A DNA stretch of 64,000 bases. It comes from Chloroflexota bacterium (lineage in GTDB: Bacteria > Chloroflexota > Anaerolineae > CG2-30-64-16). Both the position numbers and the translations under genes were made by a program. The DNA lies in NCBI GenBank assembly GCA_026389845.1, contig JAPLHB010000068.1, forward strand, positions 20,374 to 84,373, read 5' to 3'. The notes under the pieces were generated by a model. That model made no database searches, was not told where the DNA came from, and saw only the letters and a list, made by a program, of their open reading frames with translations. Below are positions 47,358 through 55,811 of the stretch, piece by piece (within the stretch, counting starts at the first letter, position 1; each line of letters starts with the position of its first letter).

Positions 47358-47370
47358 ACGTTATCTCCCG

Positions 47371-47427
47371 ACGAAGGACGAAAGACCATAGACGAAAGTC
47401 CTCGTCGTTCGTCCTCCGTCCTTCGTC
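47371..47427. repeat. ACGAAGGACGAAAG / GTCCTCCGTCCTTCGTC word palindrome
   Basis: CGAAGGACGAAAGACC, then the inverse TCGTTCGTCCTCCGTCCTTCGTC. It fills the gap between livG and livF and overlaps the livG stop. Similar ACGAAAGACGAACGACGAAC words lie upstream of herA at 27374-27396. Confidence 0.7.
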
Positions 47428-48247
47428 AGTGCGTCACTCCGGCCTTCGCGACCGCGCTGCGGCCCAGGTACGCTTCGATCACGCGCACGTCGTTCTGGAT
47501 CTCCGTGGCCGTGCCGCGAGCGATCACCTCGCCGAAGTCCATCACCGTGATGCGCTCGCAGATGTTCATCACCAGCCGCATCTGGTGCTCGATCAGCAGG
47601 ATGGTCAGGTTGAAGCGGTCGCGGACAAAGTGGATCAGCTCCATCAGGCGGCCGATCTCCGCGGGGTTCATGCCGGCCGCCGGCTCGTCCAACAGCAACA
47701 GCCTGGGATCGGAGGCCAGGGCGCGGGCGATCTCCACACGGCGCTGCTCACCGTAGGGCAGGTTCTTGGCAATCTCGTTCTGGTACTTCTCCAGCCCGAA
47801 GATCGCGAGAAAATCCTGGGCCTTTTCGATCATTTCCTGCTCTTTGGCCTCGAACCGGCTGTTGCGCAGCAGGCCGTCGAACAGGCCGTAGCCCGCGTGC
47901 GGATGGTAGGCGATGCGCACGTTGTTGAGCACCGTCAGGTTGGGGAACAGGCGGATGTTCTGGAACGTGCGACCGATGCCCATCTGCGTAATCTCGAACG
48001 GCTCCGATCCCACGAGCGGCGTGCCGAAAAAGTCAATCTCGCCGGCCGTCGGCGCATACAGACCGCTGATCATGTTGAACACAGTGGTCTTGCCGGCGCC
48101 GTTGGGGCCGATTAGCCCGTCCAGTGCGCCCTGCCGCACGGTCAGGTCGAAGTTGCCGACGGCGCGCAGGCCGCCGAACTGCTTCGTCAGCCCGCTGATT
48201 TCGAGCACAGGCTGGGGTTGATTAGCCGTTGGGGGTGTTGTCTGCAT
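47426..48247 (-). CDS. livG: Branched-chain amino acid ABC transporter ATPase LivG
   Basis: The 273-residue protein starts at the ATG at 48247 (GGAGAG upstream). It has LEISGLTKQFGGLRAVGNFDL, Walker [10 protein letters not shown], a degenerate signature LPYGEQRRVEIARAL, Walker B LLLLDEPAAGMNP and switch IEHQ. This is the LivG pattern. It pairs with LivF to power LivH/LivM import. Confidence 0.93.
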   Translation of the reverse strand: MQTTPPTANQPQPVLEISGLTKQFGGLRAVGNFDLTVRQGALDGLIGPNGAGKTTVFNMISGLYAPTAGEIDFFGTPLVGSEPFEITQMGIGRTFQNIRLFPNLTVLNNVRIAYHPHAGYGLFDGLLRNSRFEAKEQEMIEKAQDFLAIFGLEKYQNEIAKNLPYGEQRRVEIARALASDPRLLLLDEPAAGMNPAEIGRLMELIHFVRDRFNLTILLIEHQMRLVMNICERITVMDFGEVIARGTATEIQNDVRVIEAYLGRSAVAKAGVTH

Positions 48248-48264
48248 GGTTGTTCTCTCCACGG

Positions 48265-49626
48265 CTACTTGCTGGCCGGCACAGCCGGGGCTGCGTCGCC
48301 GCGCAGCTTGATGACGGGGCGCTTGAGGAAGCCCCACTCGACGTTACCCAACAGCCCCTGCGGTCGCAACAGCATCAGGAGCAGCAACGCGATCGGGTAG
48401 AGCACGTAGCGCCAGGTCGGCGCCTCGGTGCCCATCTGCCCCAGGAGCACGCGCAGCAACCCTTCCAGGAAGAAGATCCAGCCGAACGAGGCCGCGATGG
48501 TGCCGGTCATGCTGCCCAGGCCGCCGAACACGATGATGATCAGCGGGTTGAAGCCCACCAGGAAGTCGAAGGTGCCGGGGCTGAGGAAGCCGATGTAGTG
48601 CGCGTAAACACCGCCGCCGATGCCCGCGAACAGGCTGCCGATCACGAACGCCAGCAGCTTGTAGTTCGCCACGTCAATGCCCATCGCCTTGGCCGCGGTT
48701 TCATCCTCGCGCACTGACATGATGGCGCGGCCGGTGCTGGAGTAGATCAAGTTACGCATGATGATGATGATCGCGATCAGGAACAGGAAGGCCCAGAACC
48801 AGGAGGTCAGCTTCGGGATGCCGATCATGCCGCGGCCGCCCTTCATTTCAGGGAAGGGCAGGAGTGTGTCTGTGTTGACCATGAGCGTTTGGATGACGAT
48901 GGAAAAGCCCAGGGACGCGATGCCGAAGTAGTCGGAGCCGAGGGTCAACACGGGCAGGCCGAAGAGAAAACTCACTTCCGCAGCAAACGCGCCCGCAATC
49001 AACACGGCCAGGAAGAAGACGATCTGTAGCACCACGGAACTGGCAAGAATGCCGGGGGCCTCGACCGTGCCAAACAGCGGCGCCAGACCCGTGTTGATCG
49101 CATTGCCGATCAACACTGCCACTCCGCCGGCCGCCGCGCTGCCGATCAAATAAAGCGTGAACTGCGACAGCACCGGCATACCTTTGTAGCGTTTGATGAG
49201 CCGGCCGACGCCCAGGATCATCAGCCCGCCCAGCGCGACGCCGAGACCCGCCACCAGCAGGCCGCGGGCATCGCCATTGGTCCAGCGATAGGTGATGTCA
49301 GCCGCGGTGTAGGCGCCGATACCGTAGAAGCCCCACTGCGCCAGGCTGAACTGGCCGTTGAAGCCGTAGATCAGGTTCAGGCCCAGGGCGACCATCGTCA
49401 TCGTGCAAGCCTGGAACAGCAAGCCGCGGTCGAAGTCGTTGAGGACGCGCGTCTCGCCGAACTCCACCAAGAGTGCGGCCTGGACGATCCCAAAGGCAAG
49501 CAGGATGCCTGCAACTTTCACGATCTTGTTCGAGTGGCCCATCACCCAAAGCAGGCCGTACAGGTAGGCAAGGATGGCGACGATCTTGACAATCGAAAGG
49601 GCCAGGAAGCCCAGGTTCATGGTCAT
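48265..49626 (-). CDS. livM: Branched-chain amino acid ABC permease LivM
   Basis: The 453-residue protein has about ten helices. It contains the LivM motifs LGLNLIYGFNGQFSLAQWGFYGIGAY, TLGSDYFGIASLGFSI and REDETAAKAMGIDVANYKLLAFVIGSLFAGIGGG. It is longer than E. coli LivM mainly from extra N-terminal helices and an insert in the middle. AGGAGG precedes the start. It lies 10 bp after livH. Confidence 0.92.
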   Translation of the reverse strand: MTMNLGFLALSIVKIVAILAYLYGLLWVMGHSNKIVKVAGILLAFGIVQAALLVEFGETRVLNDFDRGLLFQACTMTMVALGLNLIYGFNGQFSLAQWGFYGIGAYTAADITYRWTNGDARGLLVAGLGVALGGLMILGVGRLIKRYKGMPVLSQFTLYLIGSAAAGGVAVLIGNAINTGLAPLFGTVEAPGILASSVVLQIVFFLAVLIAGAFAAEVSFLFGLPVLTLGSDYFGIASLGFSIVIQTLMVNTDTLLPFPEMKGGRGMIGIPKLTSWFWAFLFLIAIIIIMRNLIYSSTGRAIMSVREDETAAKAMGIDVANYKLLAFVIGSLFAGIGGGVYAHYIGFLSPGTFDFLVGFNPLIIIVFGGLGSMTGTIAASFGWIFFLEGLLRVLLGQMGTEAPTWRYVLYPIALLLLMLLRPQGLLGNVEWGFLKRPVIKLRGDAAPAVPASK

Positions 49627-49636
49627 GGGTTGCCTC

Positions 49637-50764
49637 CTATGCCTTCTCGCCGGCGGCTTCGCCGAAGAGGCCTGTCGGCTTCACCAACAGGACGATGATG
49701 AGGATCGTGAACGCCACCGCGTCGCGCATGGGGGTGGAAATGTAGCCCATCGTCAGCGCCTCGGCCTGGCCCATGATCAACGCGCCGATAAACGCACCGG
49801 GAATACTGCCGATGCCGCCCAGCACGGCCGCCACGAACGCCTTGAGGCCGGGCAGGATGCCCAACTGCGTCCAGATCGAGGAATAGGCGATGGCATAGAG
49901 CACGCCGCCCAGCCCGGCGAACGCCGAGCCCACCGCGAAGGTGAACGAGATGACGCCGTCCACGTTGATGCCCATCAGCCGCGCCGTCGGCTTATCGAAC
50001 GAGGTCGCGCGCATGGCCTTACCCATCTTCGTGCGGCGCACCAGGAACTGCAGAATGAGCTGAACCAGCACCGACGCCACGAAGATGATCAGGAAGATGT
50101 TGGAGAAGGTGATGCTGCCTGCTGGCGGCGCCTGTCCGGCCTGAACCAGGTGGATGCCGTCCTTGATATACCAGGTGACGACTTCGAACGGCCGCTGGTA
50201 GGGGATGAAGCGCGGTGAAAAGACGAAGTAGAGCGCGCCAAAGAATTCCAAGAAGAAAGAGACACCAATGGCCGTGATCAGGGCGGCGATCCTGGGCGCG
50301 TCGCGCAGGGGTTTGTAGGCCACGCGTTCGATGGTGACAGCCATCGCCACGCAGACGATCATGGAGAGCAGCACCACCGTGAGCGAGCCAATCACCACGA
50401 CGACGCCGCTCGGCAGGCCGGGGAAGATGGCCGCCGGCCAAACGTGTAACTGGAAACGCGTCACCGCGTAGAAGCTGACGAACGCGCCGACCATGAACAC
50501 ATCGCCGTGGGCGAAGTTGATCAGCTTGACGATGCCGTAGACCATCGTGTAGCCGAGGGCGATCAGAGCGTACACGAACCCCAGTTGCAGCCCGCTGAAT
50601 ACAAACTGGGCAAACAAGGGCGGGTCCTTGATGAGGTTGCTGGCCAGGATATACAGCACCACTGCGGCTAAGAGCAAGAGAAATCCCTGGCCGATCCACG
50701 CAAGACGAGCTCCAGGCCTGCGCGCAGCAAACGAGGATTTGGAAGAAGGGCTTACTTGTTGCAT
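49637..50764 (-). CDS. livH: Branched-chain amino acid ABC permease LivH
   Basis: The 375-residue protein starts at the ATG at 50764 after GGAGGTAG. It contains LQLGFVYALIALGYTMVYGIVKLINFAHGD, the LivH signature, and FDKPTARLMGINVDGVISFTFAVGSAFAGLGG. It is about 65 residues longer than E. coli LivH, with a longer N-terminus and a loop near PFEVVTWYIKDGIHL. It forms the membrane channel with LivM. Confidence 0.92.
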   Translation of the reverse strand: MQQVSPSSKSSFAARRPGARLAWIGQGFLLLLAAVVLYILASNLIKDPPLFAQFVFSGLQLGFVYALIALGYTMVYGIVKLINFAHGDVFMVGAFVSFYAVTRFQLHVWPAAIFPGLPSGVVVVIGSLTVVLLSMIVCVAMAVTIERVAYKPLRDAPRIAALITAIGVSFFLEFFGALYFVFSPRFIPYQRPFEVVTWYIKDGIHLVQAGQAPPAGSITFSNIFLIIFVASVLVQLILQFLVRRTKMGKAMRATSFDKPTARLMGINVDGVISFTFAVGSAFAGLGGVLYAIAYSSIWTQLGILPGLKAFVAAVLGGIGSIPGAFIGALIMGQAEALTMGYISTPMRDAVAFTILIIVLLVKPTGLFGEAAGEKA

Positions 50765-50782
50765 TCGCGCACTACCTCCGAG

Positions 50783-50872
50783 GCCGAGTAGACAAGTAGA
50801 CAAGTAGGCAAGCAGGCAAGGGGGAACACGGAGTCGCCTTGTCTACTTGTTTCCTTGTCTACTCATCTCTCA
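50783..50872. repeat. GTAGACAAGTAG / CTACTTGTCTAC word palindrome
   Basis: GTAGACAAGTAGACAAGTAG and GGCAAGCAGGCAAG are followed, after a 19-nt centre, by CCTTGTCTACTTGTTTCC and TTGTCTACTC. It fills the gap between livK and livH inside the operon. Confidence 0.75.
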
Positions 50873-50926
50873 ATGGTTAGGGGTCCGATGTCGGGTGTCC
50901 AACAAAGTTCCCGATGTCTTCTTGGG

Positions 50927-52171
50927 CTACGGGTTCACGACGGAGTCGAACACGAACCCTTTTTCCGTGACCTTGAGGATCGTGGCCGACTTCACCGGGT
51001 TGTGCTGCTTGTCGAAGGTGATCTTGCCGGAGACCCCCTGGTAGGAGATCGCCTCCATGGCCGCCTTCACCTTGTCGGTGTCGTCGGCACCCGCGTTCTT
51101 GATAGCCGTCAGCAGCAGGCCGGTGGCGTCGTAGGCCAGGGCTGCCAGTGCATCCGGGACCTTGCCCTGGCCTTTGTCATCCTTGTACTTCGCCAAGAAT
51201 GCCGCCTGGAAGGCCACCGCTTCCGGCGCCTTCGAGTCGGCTGCGTAGTGGTTGGTGTAGAACCCGCCGGCCGCGGCCTTCAGGTCCAGGTCCGAAGAGT
51301 CCCAGCCATCACCGCCCATGAACGGAGCAGTGATACCCTTTTCTTTGGCTTGCTTCGCAGCCAGGTTGACGATGTTGTAGTAGTCGGGCAGGTAGATCAC
51401 GTCCGGCTTAACCGACGCGACCTTCGCCAGGATGGCTGAAAAGTCGGTGTCCTTGGAGGTGTAGCTTTCCTTGCCGACGACCTTGCCACCCAGGCCGGTG
51501 TAGGACTTCTCGAACGCCTCAGCCAGGCCCTTGACGTAGTCGTTGGCCTGGTCCAGCATGATGAAGGCGGTCTTGGCCTTCAAGTTCTCGAAAGCGAACT
51601 TGGCGCCCACGGTCCCTTGGAACGGGTCAATGAAGCACGCGCGGAAAATGTAGTCCTTCGCCTTGCCGTCCTTGGTCACCGTCACATCGGTGTTGGTTGA
51701 GGTCGGGCTGATTTGGATGACCTTCTTGGCGTTGGCGATCTCGGAGATGGGGATGGAGGCCTTGGAGCAGACCTCGCCGACGATGTAGTGGACCTTATCC
51801 TGGTCAATCACCTTGTTGGCGGCGTTGACCGCCGGGTCAGGGGTGCACTGGCTGTCTTCGATGACCGGGACGATCTTCTTTCCGAGGACGCCACCCTTCG
51901 CGTTCCACTCCTCGATGGCGAGCAGCGCGCCATCACGAGTCATCACACCGAAGGTCGGCACCGGGCCGGACAACGGGGCCAGGATGGCGATCTTGAGCTC
52001 GCCACCGGCTGCAGGGGCCGCAGGGGCCTTGGTCGGTTCAGCCGCAGGGGCCTTGGTCGGTTCAGCAGCAGCCGGTTTGGCGGCGGGAGCCGGGGGCGGG
52101 GTCGGCTGGGCACAGGCCGACAGCACGAACGCAACGACCAGTACCAGGGTCAACAACTTGGACGCACGCAT
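50927..52171 (-). CDS. livK: Branched-chain amino acid binding lipoprotein LivK
   Basis: The 414-residue protein has a signal with lipobox (LSAC) and a Pro/Ala/Lys stalk with AEPTKAPA repeats (about residues 25-55). The type I binding fold follows (LKIAILAPLSGPVPTFG; DALAALAYDATGLLLTAIKNAG). It should bind Leu/Ile/Val or related ligands and deliver them to LivHM. The gene leads livKHMGF, with a promoter at 52396-52424 and a leader of about 218 nt. AGGAGGAGT lies next to the ATG. Confidence 0.92.
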   Translation of the reverse strand: MRASKLLTLVLVVAFVLSACAQPTPPPAPAAKPAAAEPTKAPAAEPTKAPAAPAAGGELKIAILAPLSGPVPTFGVMTRDGALLAIEEWNAKGGVLGKKIVPVIEDSQCTPDPAVNAANKVIDQDKVHYIVGEVCSKASIPISEIANAKKVIQISPTSTNTDVTVTKDGKAKDYIFRACFIDPFQGTVGAKFAFENLKAKTAFIMLDQANDYVKGLAEAFEKSYTGLGGKVVGKESYTSKDTDFSAILAKVASVKPDVIYLPDYYNIVNLAAKQAKEKGITAPFMGGDGWDSSDLDLKAAAGGFYTNHYAADSKAPEAVAFQAAFLAKYKDDKGQGKVPDALAALAYDATGLLLTAIKNAGADDTDKVKAAMEAISYQGVSGKITFDKQHNPVKSATILKVTEKGFVFDSVVNP

Positions 52172-52234
52172 AGAACTCCTCCTGAAAAATAGTGTTGGTT
52201 GAACGGAAACAACTGATGACTGAACGTAGCGAAA

Positions 52235-52336
52235 ACCAGATCACCTCCTTCTTGTGTCTAAGGCGGAAGCCCCAGATCGTTGCTGAGTTGCTCCGGTGAA
52301 GCACCCATGTTGACAACGTTGTCTAGTTGATCTGGT
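52235..52336 (-). promoter_or_regulatory. Structured leader of livK with small open frame and distal SD
   Basis: In the transcript ACCAGATCA (52336-52328) can pair exactly with TGATCTGGT (52243-52235), enclosing about 84 nt. The enclosed part contains the palindrome GACAACGTTGTC and a 16-codon open frame (52308-52258) ending in TAG, followed by AAGGAGGTGATC. The paired TGATC overlaps this strong ribosome-binding sequence. It resembles a regulatory leader (attenuator or riboswitch), but no known aptamer is recognised. Confidence 0.5.
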
Positions 52337-52395
52337 CGGTTACGTGCGAAGAACTGCTTGTGGATCATTTCCCACAGACGCGTTTACTGAGGGCG

Positions 52396-52424
52396 ATTAT
52401 AATAGAGTGTTAAGCAAATGTCAA
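52396..52424 (-). promoter_or_regulatory. Consensus promoter of the liv operon
   Basis: On the minus strand TTGACA (52424-52419), a 17-nt spacer and TATAAT (52401-52396), a full consensus match. The -35 box adjoins that of the divergent promoter. Confidence 0.88.
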
Positions 52425-52429
52425 GCGGC

Positions 52430-52458
52430 TTGACAGGCGGACAACCAAGCCATATAAT
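52430..52458 (+). promoter_or_regulatory. Consensus promoter of the divergent membrane-protein gene
   Basis: TTGACA (52430-52435), a 17-nt spacer and TATAAT (52453-52458), a full consensus match. Together with the liv promoter the two -35 boxes form a perfect 17-nt palindrome TGTCAAGC-G-GCTTGACA (52419-52435). Confidence 0.88.
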
Positions 52459-52521
52459 CAGCCTCAAATGATCGGATTCCAAAAACTTGGTTTCCAGGCG
52501 ATTGAAAGGAGCTATTATTCC

Positions 52522-52923
52522 ATGCTACGTCGAGCCATCACGACCCCCGGCGCCATCGTCGCCCTGCTCATCCTGCAATTTGTCCCGTTGGTGCTCTTCC
52601 CGCCGCAGTCCTTCTCGCCCACGACGCAAGAATGGTGGCTGCCCGTTCTGCTGGCCGTCATGGTCATCATCTCCGAGGTGGAGTTGATCGTGCGGCGCAG
52701 CAGCGCCCCGTGGCCCTGGTATCTGCTCTCCTTCGCCCAGGGCTTCAACATCATCAGCCGGCTGATGATGGTCTGGCCGCACGCCACGATGACCGTCGGC
52801 AAAGAGACCGTGATCAACGGCCCCTACCTGATCCTGACGGCGCTCTCGCTGGCGCTCTCCGTCTTCCTGCTTTGGTACGCTGAGTTGCCGGAAGTGAGGA
52901 TGGGGTTGCTGCGAAAAGCGTAA
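52522..52923 (+). CDS. Small membrane protein of unknown function
   Basis: The 133-residue protein has four hydrophobic segments (AIVALLILQFVPLVLF; WLPVLLAVMVIISEV; WPWYLLSFAQGFNIIS; LILTALSLALSVFLLWY). I start at the ATG at 52522 with AAAGGAG 11 nt upstream; an in-frame ATG at 52468 lies too close to the -10 box. Despite its modest size it has a full consensus promoter, so it may be highly expressed. The family is not recognised. Confidence 0.75.
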   Translation: MLRRAITTPGAIVALLILQFVPLVLFPPQSFSPTTQEWWLPVLLAVMVIISEVELIVRRSSAPWPWYLLSFAQGFNIISRLMMVWPHATMTVGKETVINGPYLILTALSLALSVFLLWYAELPEVRMGLLRKA

Positions 52924-52925
52924 AA

Positions 52926-53005
52926 CATGAGACGTGATCCGTGAGACGTGAGAGAAGGGCGACTCTCGCCTACAAAACACGCAGCACGTTTCACGTTTCA
53001 CGCTG
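52926..53005. repeat. ATGAGACGTGA / TCACGTTTCACG word palindrome
   Basis: CATGAGACGTGATCCGTGAGACGTGAG on one side and ACGTTTCACGTTTCACG on the other, between convergent genes. It overlaps the bactofilin stop. A further word repeat fills the space before bactofilin at 53460-53545. Confidence 0.65.
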
Positions 53006-53411
53006 CCGGAATCTTCTCCCCCTCGGCCGGGCGCGGCGGGAGGAGCGGCTCGTCGGCGTCGGTTCCCTGCATGATGAGTTCACCCGCGAAGTGCGCGCCC
53101 TCGTCGAGCAGGAACGAGCGCACGCGAATCGTGCCCCACAGCCGGCCGCCTTCCAACAGCTCCACCCGGTCGGCAGTGATCGTCCCCTTGTACGCGCCCG
53201 CCACCGACACCGTCTTGGCCTTGATGTCGGCCATCACGCGCGCGCCCTCGGTAATCAGCACGTTGCCGGGGGTCTCGATCAGCCCTCCTTCCGCGGTGCC
53301 GTCAAATCGGATGCTGCCGTCGCAGCGCAACTGCCCACTGAACGTCGCCCGCGGCCCGATGATGACGTCAATCTGATCGGGCGCAGGGCGGGAATCGCGT
53401 CGAAATGCCAT
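52998..53411 (-). CDS. Bactofilin (polymer-forming cytoskeletal protein)
   Basis: The 137-residue protein begins MAFRRDSRPAPDQIDVIIGP. It has the bactofilin beta-helix pattern SGQLRCDGSIRFDGTAEGGLIETPGNVLITEGARV with regular Gly/Ile/Val spacing, flanked by short Pro-rich tails. Bactofilins polymerise without nucleotide into filaments involved in cell shape or localisation. AGAGGAAG precedes the ATG. It is downstream of the DUF4446 gene, which is often associated with cell-envelope functions. Confidence 0.88.
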   Translation of the reverse strand: MAFRRDSRPAPDQIDVIIGPRATFSGQLRCDGSIRFDGTAEGGLIETPGNVLITEGARVMADIKAKTVSVAGAYKGTITADRVELLEGGRLWGTIRVRSFLLDEGAHFAGELIMQGTDADEPLLPPRPAEGEKIPAA

Positions 53412-53459
53412 GGTTCTTCCTCTGATGGGATGTCTGGGGTGAAGCAGGAGACGGCGGGC

Positions 53460-53545
53460 ATGGGAGCGTGCGTATTGCGTATTGCGTGCTCCATGTAACG
53501 TACACGCACCACGCACTACGCAATACGGAGTACGCTCTACGCCTC
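53460..53545. repeat. GTATTGCGTATTGCG / CGCAATACG word palindrome
   Basis: GTGCGTATTGCGTATTGCG, then the inverse CGCACCACGCACTACGCAATACGG. It lies between the DUF4446 and bactofilin genes. The same words appear at 58.2 and 58.8 kb. Confidence 0.75.
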
Positions 53546-54037
53546 CCCCCGCGCCCGACCAATCGCCCGCTGTTCCTCTTCCGTCAACTGATAACTCGTC
53601 TCCCACGCGGCCAACGGTTTGGCATAGACACGGGTTACGTCGCGGCTGTGCAGGCTGCTGATGACCACGCCGTTGCCTTCCCCGTCGGCCAGGGCCAGGG
53701 CGAAGCTCTGGTCGCCGCCGGTCTCGCGAAACGGGTTGAACCGCAGAAAGCCGACGTGTTGCACGTGGCTCCGGCTGACCCGCTCCATCGCACGCACCTG
53801 CGCATCCAACTCGGTCACCCGGCCTGTGGCTTCCCGCACCTGGCGGACGTGATCCTCCAACACCGCCTCCAGGCTGCCACCCGTGGCGCCGGTCGTAAGG
53901 GTTCGGTAGCTCCGCTCCAACGTACGCAGGCGCCGGGCCAGCCAGATGACCAGGCCGATGAGCGTCAGGACGACAGAAAACAGGACCAGTGAAATCGGGC
54001 CGGCTAAGTAGACCAGCCAACTATACAGGTTTGCCAT
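53537..54037 (-). CDS. DUF4446 family membrane-anchored protein
   Basis: The 166-residue protein starts at the ATG at 54037 ([16 protein letters not shown]). It has one N-terminal helix, a coiled-coil stretch (RTLERSYRTL...LEDHVRQVREATGRVTELDAQV) and the DUF4446 motif VQHVGFLRFNPFRETGGDQSFALALAD. The function is unknown. Its start overlaps the prs stop as TAATG, so it is coupled to PRPP synthetase. Confidence 0.88.
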   Translation of the reverse strand: MANLYSWLVYLAGPISLVLFSVVLTLIGLVIWLARRLRTLERSYRTLTTGATGGSLEAVLEDHVRQVREATGRVTELDAQVRAMERVSRSHVQHVGFLRFNPFRETGGDQSFALALADGEGNGVVISSLHSRDVTRVYAKPLAAWETSYQLTEEEQRAIGRARGEA

Positions 54038-55059
54038 TAGGTCTTCTCGATCAAGTCGCTGATGGACTCGCCGCAATGGATTCGCCAGATGACGTTTGCC
54101 AGCAACTCGGCCACCGACAAAACCACGATCTTGGCGTGGTCACGGATGGCCTTGGGCTGGCGAATCGTGTCGGAGATGACGAGCTGTTTGACGTGCGGAT
54201 CTTCGAGCCGCGCCAGGGCCGAGGGCAAGAGCACGCCGTGGGTGATGGCAAAATACACTTCGGGCAGGGCGCCGGCCTTGATCAACTCCTCTACCTCCGT
54301 GAGCACGGTCCCGCCGGCGATCACGTCGTCAATGACGATCGGAATCTTGCCCTGGATGTCGCCGACGATGTGCGTCGCTTTGGCAGTTTTGGCATCCTCC
54401 CGACGTTTGTGCACCACCACCAGGGGCAGGTCGAGCTGCTCCGCATACCTTCCTGCGAACTTGGCTCGTCCCACATCCGGCGAGACAATGGCCGCGTTCT
54501 TGAATTCCGGCTTCTTGAAATATCCCGCCAGCACCGGCAGCGCGGTCAACGGGTCCACCGGGACCTGGAAGAAACCCTGGGTGGCCGGCGCGTGCACGTC
54601 GAAGTAGACCACGCGGCTCACCCCCAGCGCCTCCAACATCGTCGCCACAACTTTTGCGCTGATCGCCTCGCGGCCCTTCGCCATCCGCTCCTGCCGGCCA
54701 TACGGGTAATAGGGGATCACAGTCGTGATTTCGTGCGCCGATGCCCGCCGGAAGGCGTCAACGTACAGAAGCAGTTCCATCAGATTATCGTTGACCGGCC
54801 TGGCGCACGGCTGGATGATGAAGACATCCTGGTCGCGCACGACCTGATCAATGGCGACGTGAAGCTCGCTGTCGGGCATGCGACTTGTCTTTGATTGGCC
54901 GAGCGTGATCGGCTCCTGCATCCCGGAGACATCCAGACCGCGCTGGGCCCGGGTAGTGATTTCCTTGCCCCGAATCTGCTCCAGGATGCGAACCACGTCC
55001 TTGGCCAGCGGAAGGTTCGCCGAACCGGAAAAAACTCGCAACGGGTGATGCGTGCCCAT
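54037..55059 (-). CDS. prs: Ribose-phosphate pyrophosphokinase
   Basis: The 340-residue protein has the flexible-loop region [27 protein letters not shown] (Arg/Lys binding ATP and PRPP) and the PRPP loop [15 protein letters not shown]. The latter varies from the usual DDMxDTAGT. The start [19 protein letters not shown] (ATG 55059) follows a run of G. It makes PRPP from ribose-5-phosphate and ATP for nucleotide and amino-acid synthesis. The transketolase gene nearby supplies the pentose. Confidence 0.9.
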   Translation of the reverse strand: MGTHHPLRVFSGSANLPLAKDVVRILEQIRGKEITTRAQRGLDVSGMQEPITLGQSKTSRMPDSELHVAIDQVVRDQDVFIIQPCARPVNDNLMELLLYVDAFRRASAHEITTVIPYYPYGRQERMAKGREAISAKVVATMLEALGVSRVVYFDVHAPATQGFFQVPVDPLTALPVLAGYFKKPEFKNAAIVSPDVGRAKFAGRYAEQLDLPLVVVHKRREDAKTAKATHIVGDIQGKIPIVIDDVIAGGTVLTEVEELIKAGALPEVYFAITHGVLLPSALARLEDPHVKQLVISDTIRQPKAIRDHAKIVVLSVAELLANVIWRIHCGESISDLIEKT

Positions 55060-55091
55060 AGTCCCCCCCTGTTTGCTCGCGATTCGGGGGT

Positions 55092-55120
55092 ATGATAACA
55101 TCGAGGGGGACAAGAGGCAA
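55092..55120 (-). promoter_or_regulatory. Probable promoter of prs
   Basis: On the minus strand TTGCCT (55120-55115), a 17-nt spacer and TATCAT (55097-55092): two mismatches in the -35 box and one in the -10 box. It lies 33 nt upstream of the prs start. Confidence 0.4.
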
Positions 55121-55154
55121 ATAGCACAACGCAAAAAGAAAAGGGGACTATCCC

Positions 55155-55811
55155 ATGACCCGCAAACTCCTCGTCGCCACCCACAACCCCGGCAAAGTGC
55201 GCGAATATCGCGAATTGCTGGCCGGGTTGCCGTTGGAGGTGACTTATCTGGACGCCGAAGGGATCACGCTGGAGGTCGAGGAGACCGGCGCGACCTTCGC
55301 GGAGAACGCGATCCTAAAAGCCACGACCTACGCCCGCGCGTCCGGTCTGTGGACCTGGGCCGACGACTCTGGCCTGGAAGTGGATGCGCTGGGGGGCGCA
55401 CCGGGCGTCTACTCCTCGCGCTACACCGGGCCCGGCGCGAGCGATGCCGACCGCTACCGCAAGCTGCTGGACGCGCTGACCGGCGTGTCGTGGGATAAAC
55501 GCACGGCGCGCTTTCGTTGCACGGTGGCGCTCGCGATTCCACATCCAGACGTGCCAGGCACTTCGGAAGTGCCTGGCACGTGGAGCAGCAGAATTCGCAC
55601 CGCCGATGGCGTCTGCGAGGGGATCATCGCCTTCGGTCCGACGGGAGACAACGGTTTCGGCTACGACCCGGTATTCTACCTGCCGGAGCATCGCGCGACG
55701 ATGGCGCAGTTGCCGGCAGAGGCGAAGAACCGAATCAGCCACCGCGGACGCGCGGCGCGAGAGGCGGTGAGGGTGCTGAAAGAAATGCGCGAAGAACCGG
55801 ATCAGCCGTAG
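55155..55811 (+). CDS. rdgB: XTP/dITP diphosphatase (RdgB/HAM1 family)
   Basis: The 218-residue protein begins [15 protein letters not shown]. It has the active-site motifs [37 protein letters not shown] and [20 protein letters not shown]. It hydrolyses non-canonical purine triphosphates to protect DNA. Near residue 131 a 33-nt palindrome (55549-55581) adds an in-frame loop ([11 protein letters not shown]). It is divergent from prs and overlaps the B3/B4 gene tail by 10 bp. Confidence 0.93.
   Translation: MTRKLLVATHNPGKVREYRELLAGLPLEVTYLDAEGITLEVEETGATFAENAILKATTYARASGLWTWADDSGLEVDALGGAPGVYSSRYTGPGASDADRYRKLLDALTGVSWDKRTARFRCTVALAIPHPDVPGTSEVPGTWSSRIRTADGVCEGIIAFGPTGDNGFGYDPVFYLPEHRATMAQLPAEAKNRISHRGRAAREAVRVLKEMREEPDQP
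55549..55581. repeat. In-frame 33-nt palindrome inside rdgB
   Basis: ACGTGCCAGGCACTTC, one G, and GAAGTGCCTGGCACGT form perfect 16-nt arms. Eleven codons are added without a frame change. The word GTGCCTGGCAC is the core. Confidence 0.88.

Noticed and set aside
52239..52258. 3' end of a 16S rRNA gene
   Set aside because: GATCACCTCCTT matches the 16S end only over the anti-SD stretch; nothing upstream resembles rRNA. On the minus strand it is a Shine-Dalgarno-type sequence in the livK leader.
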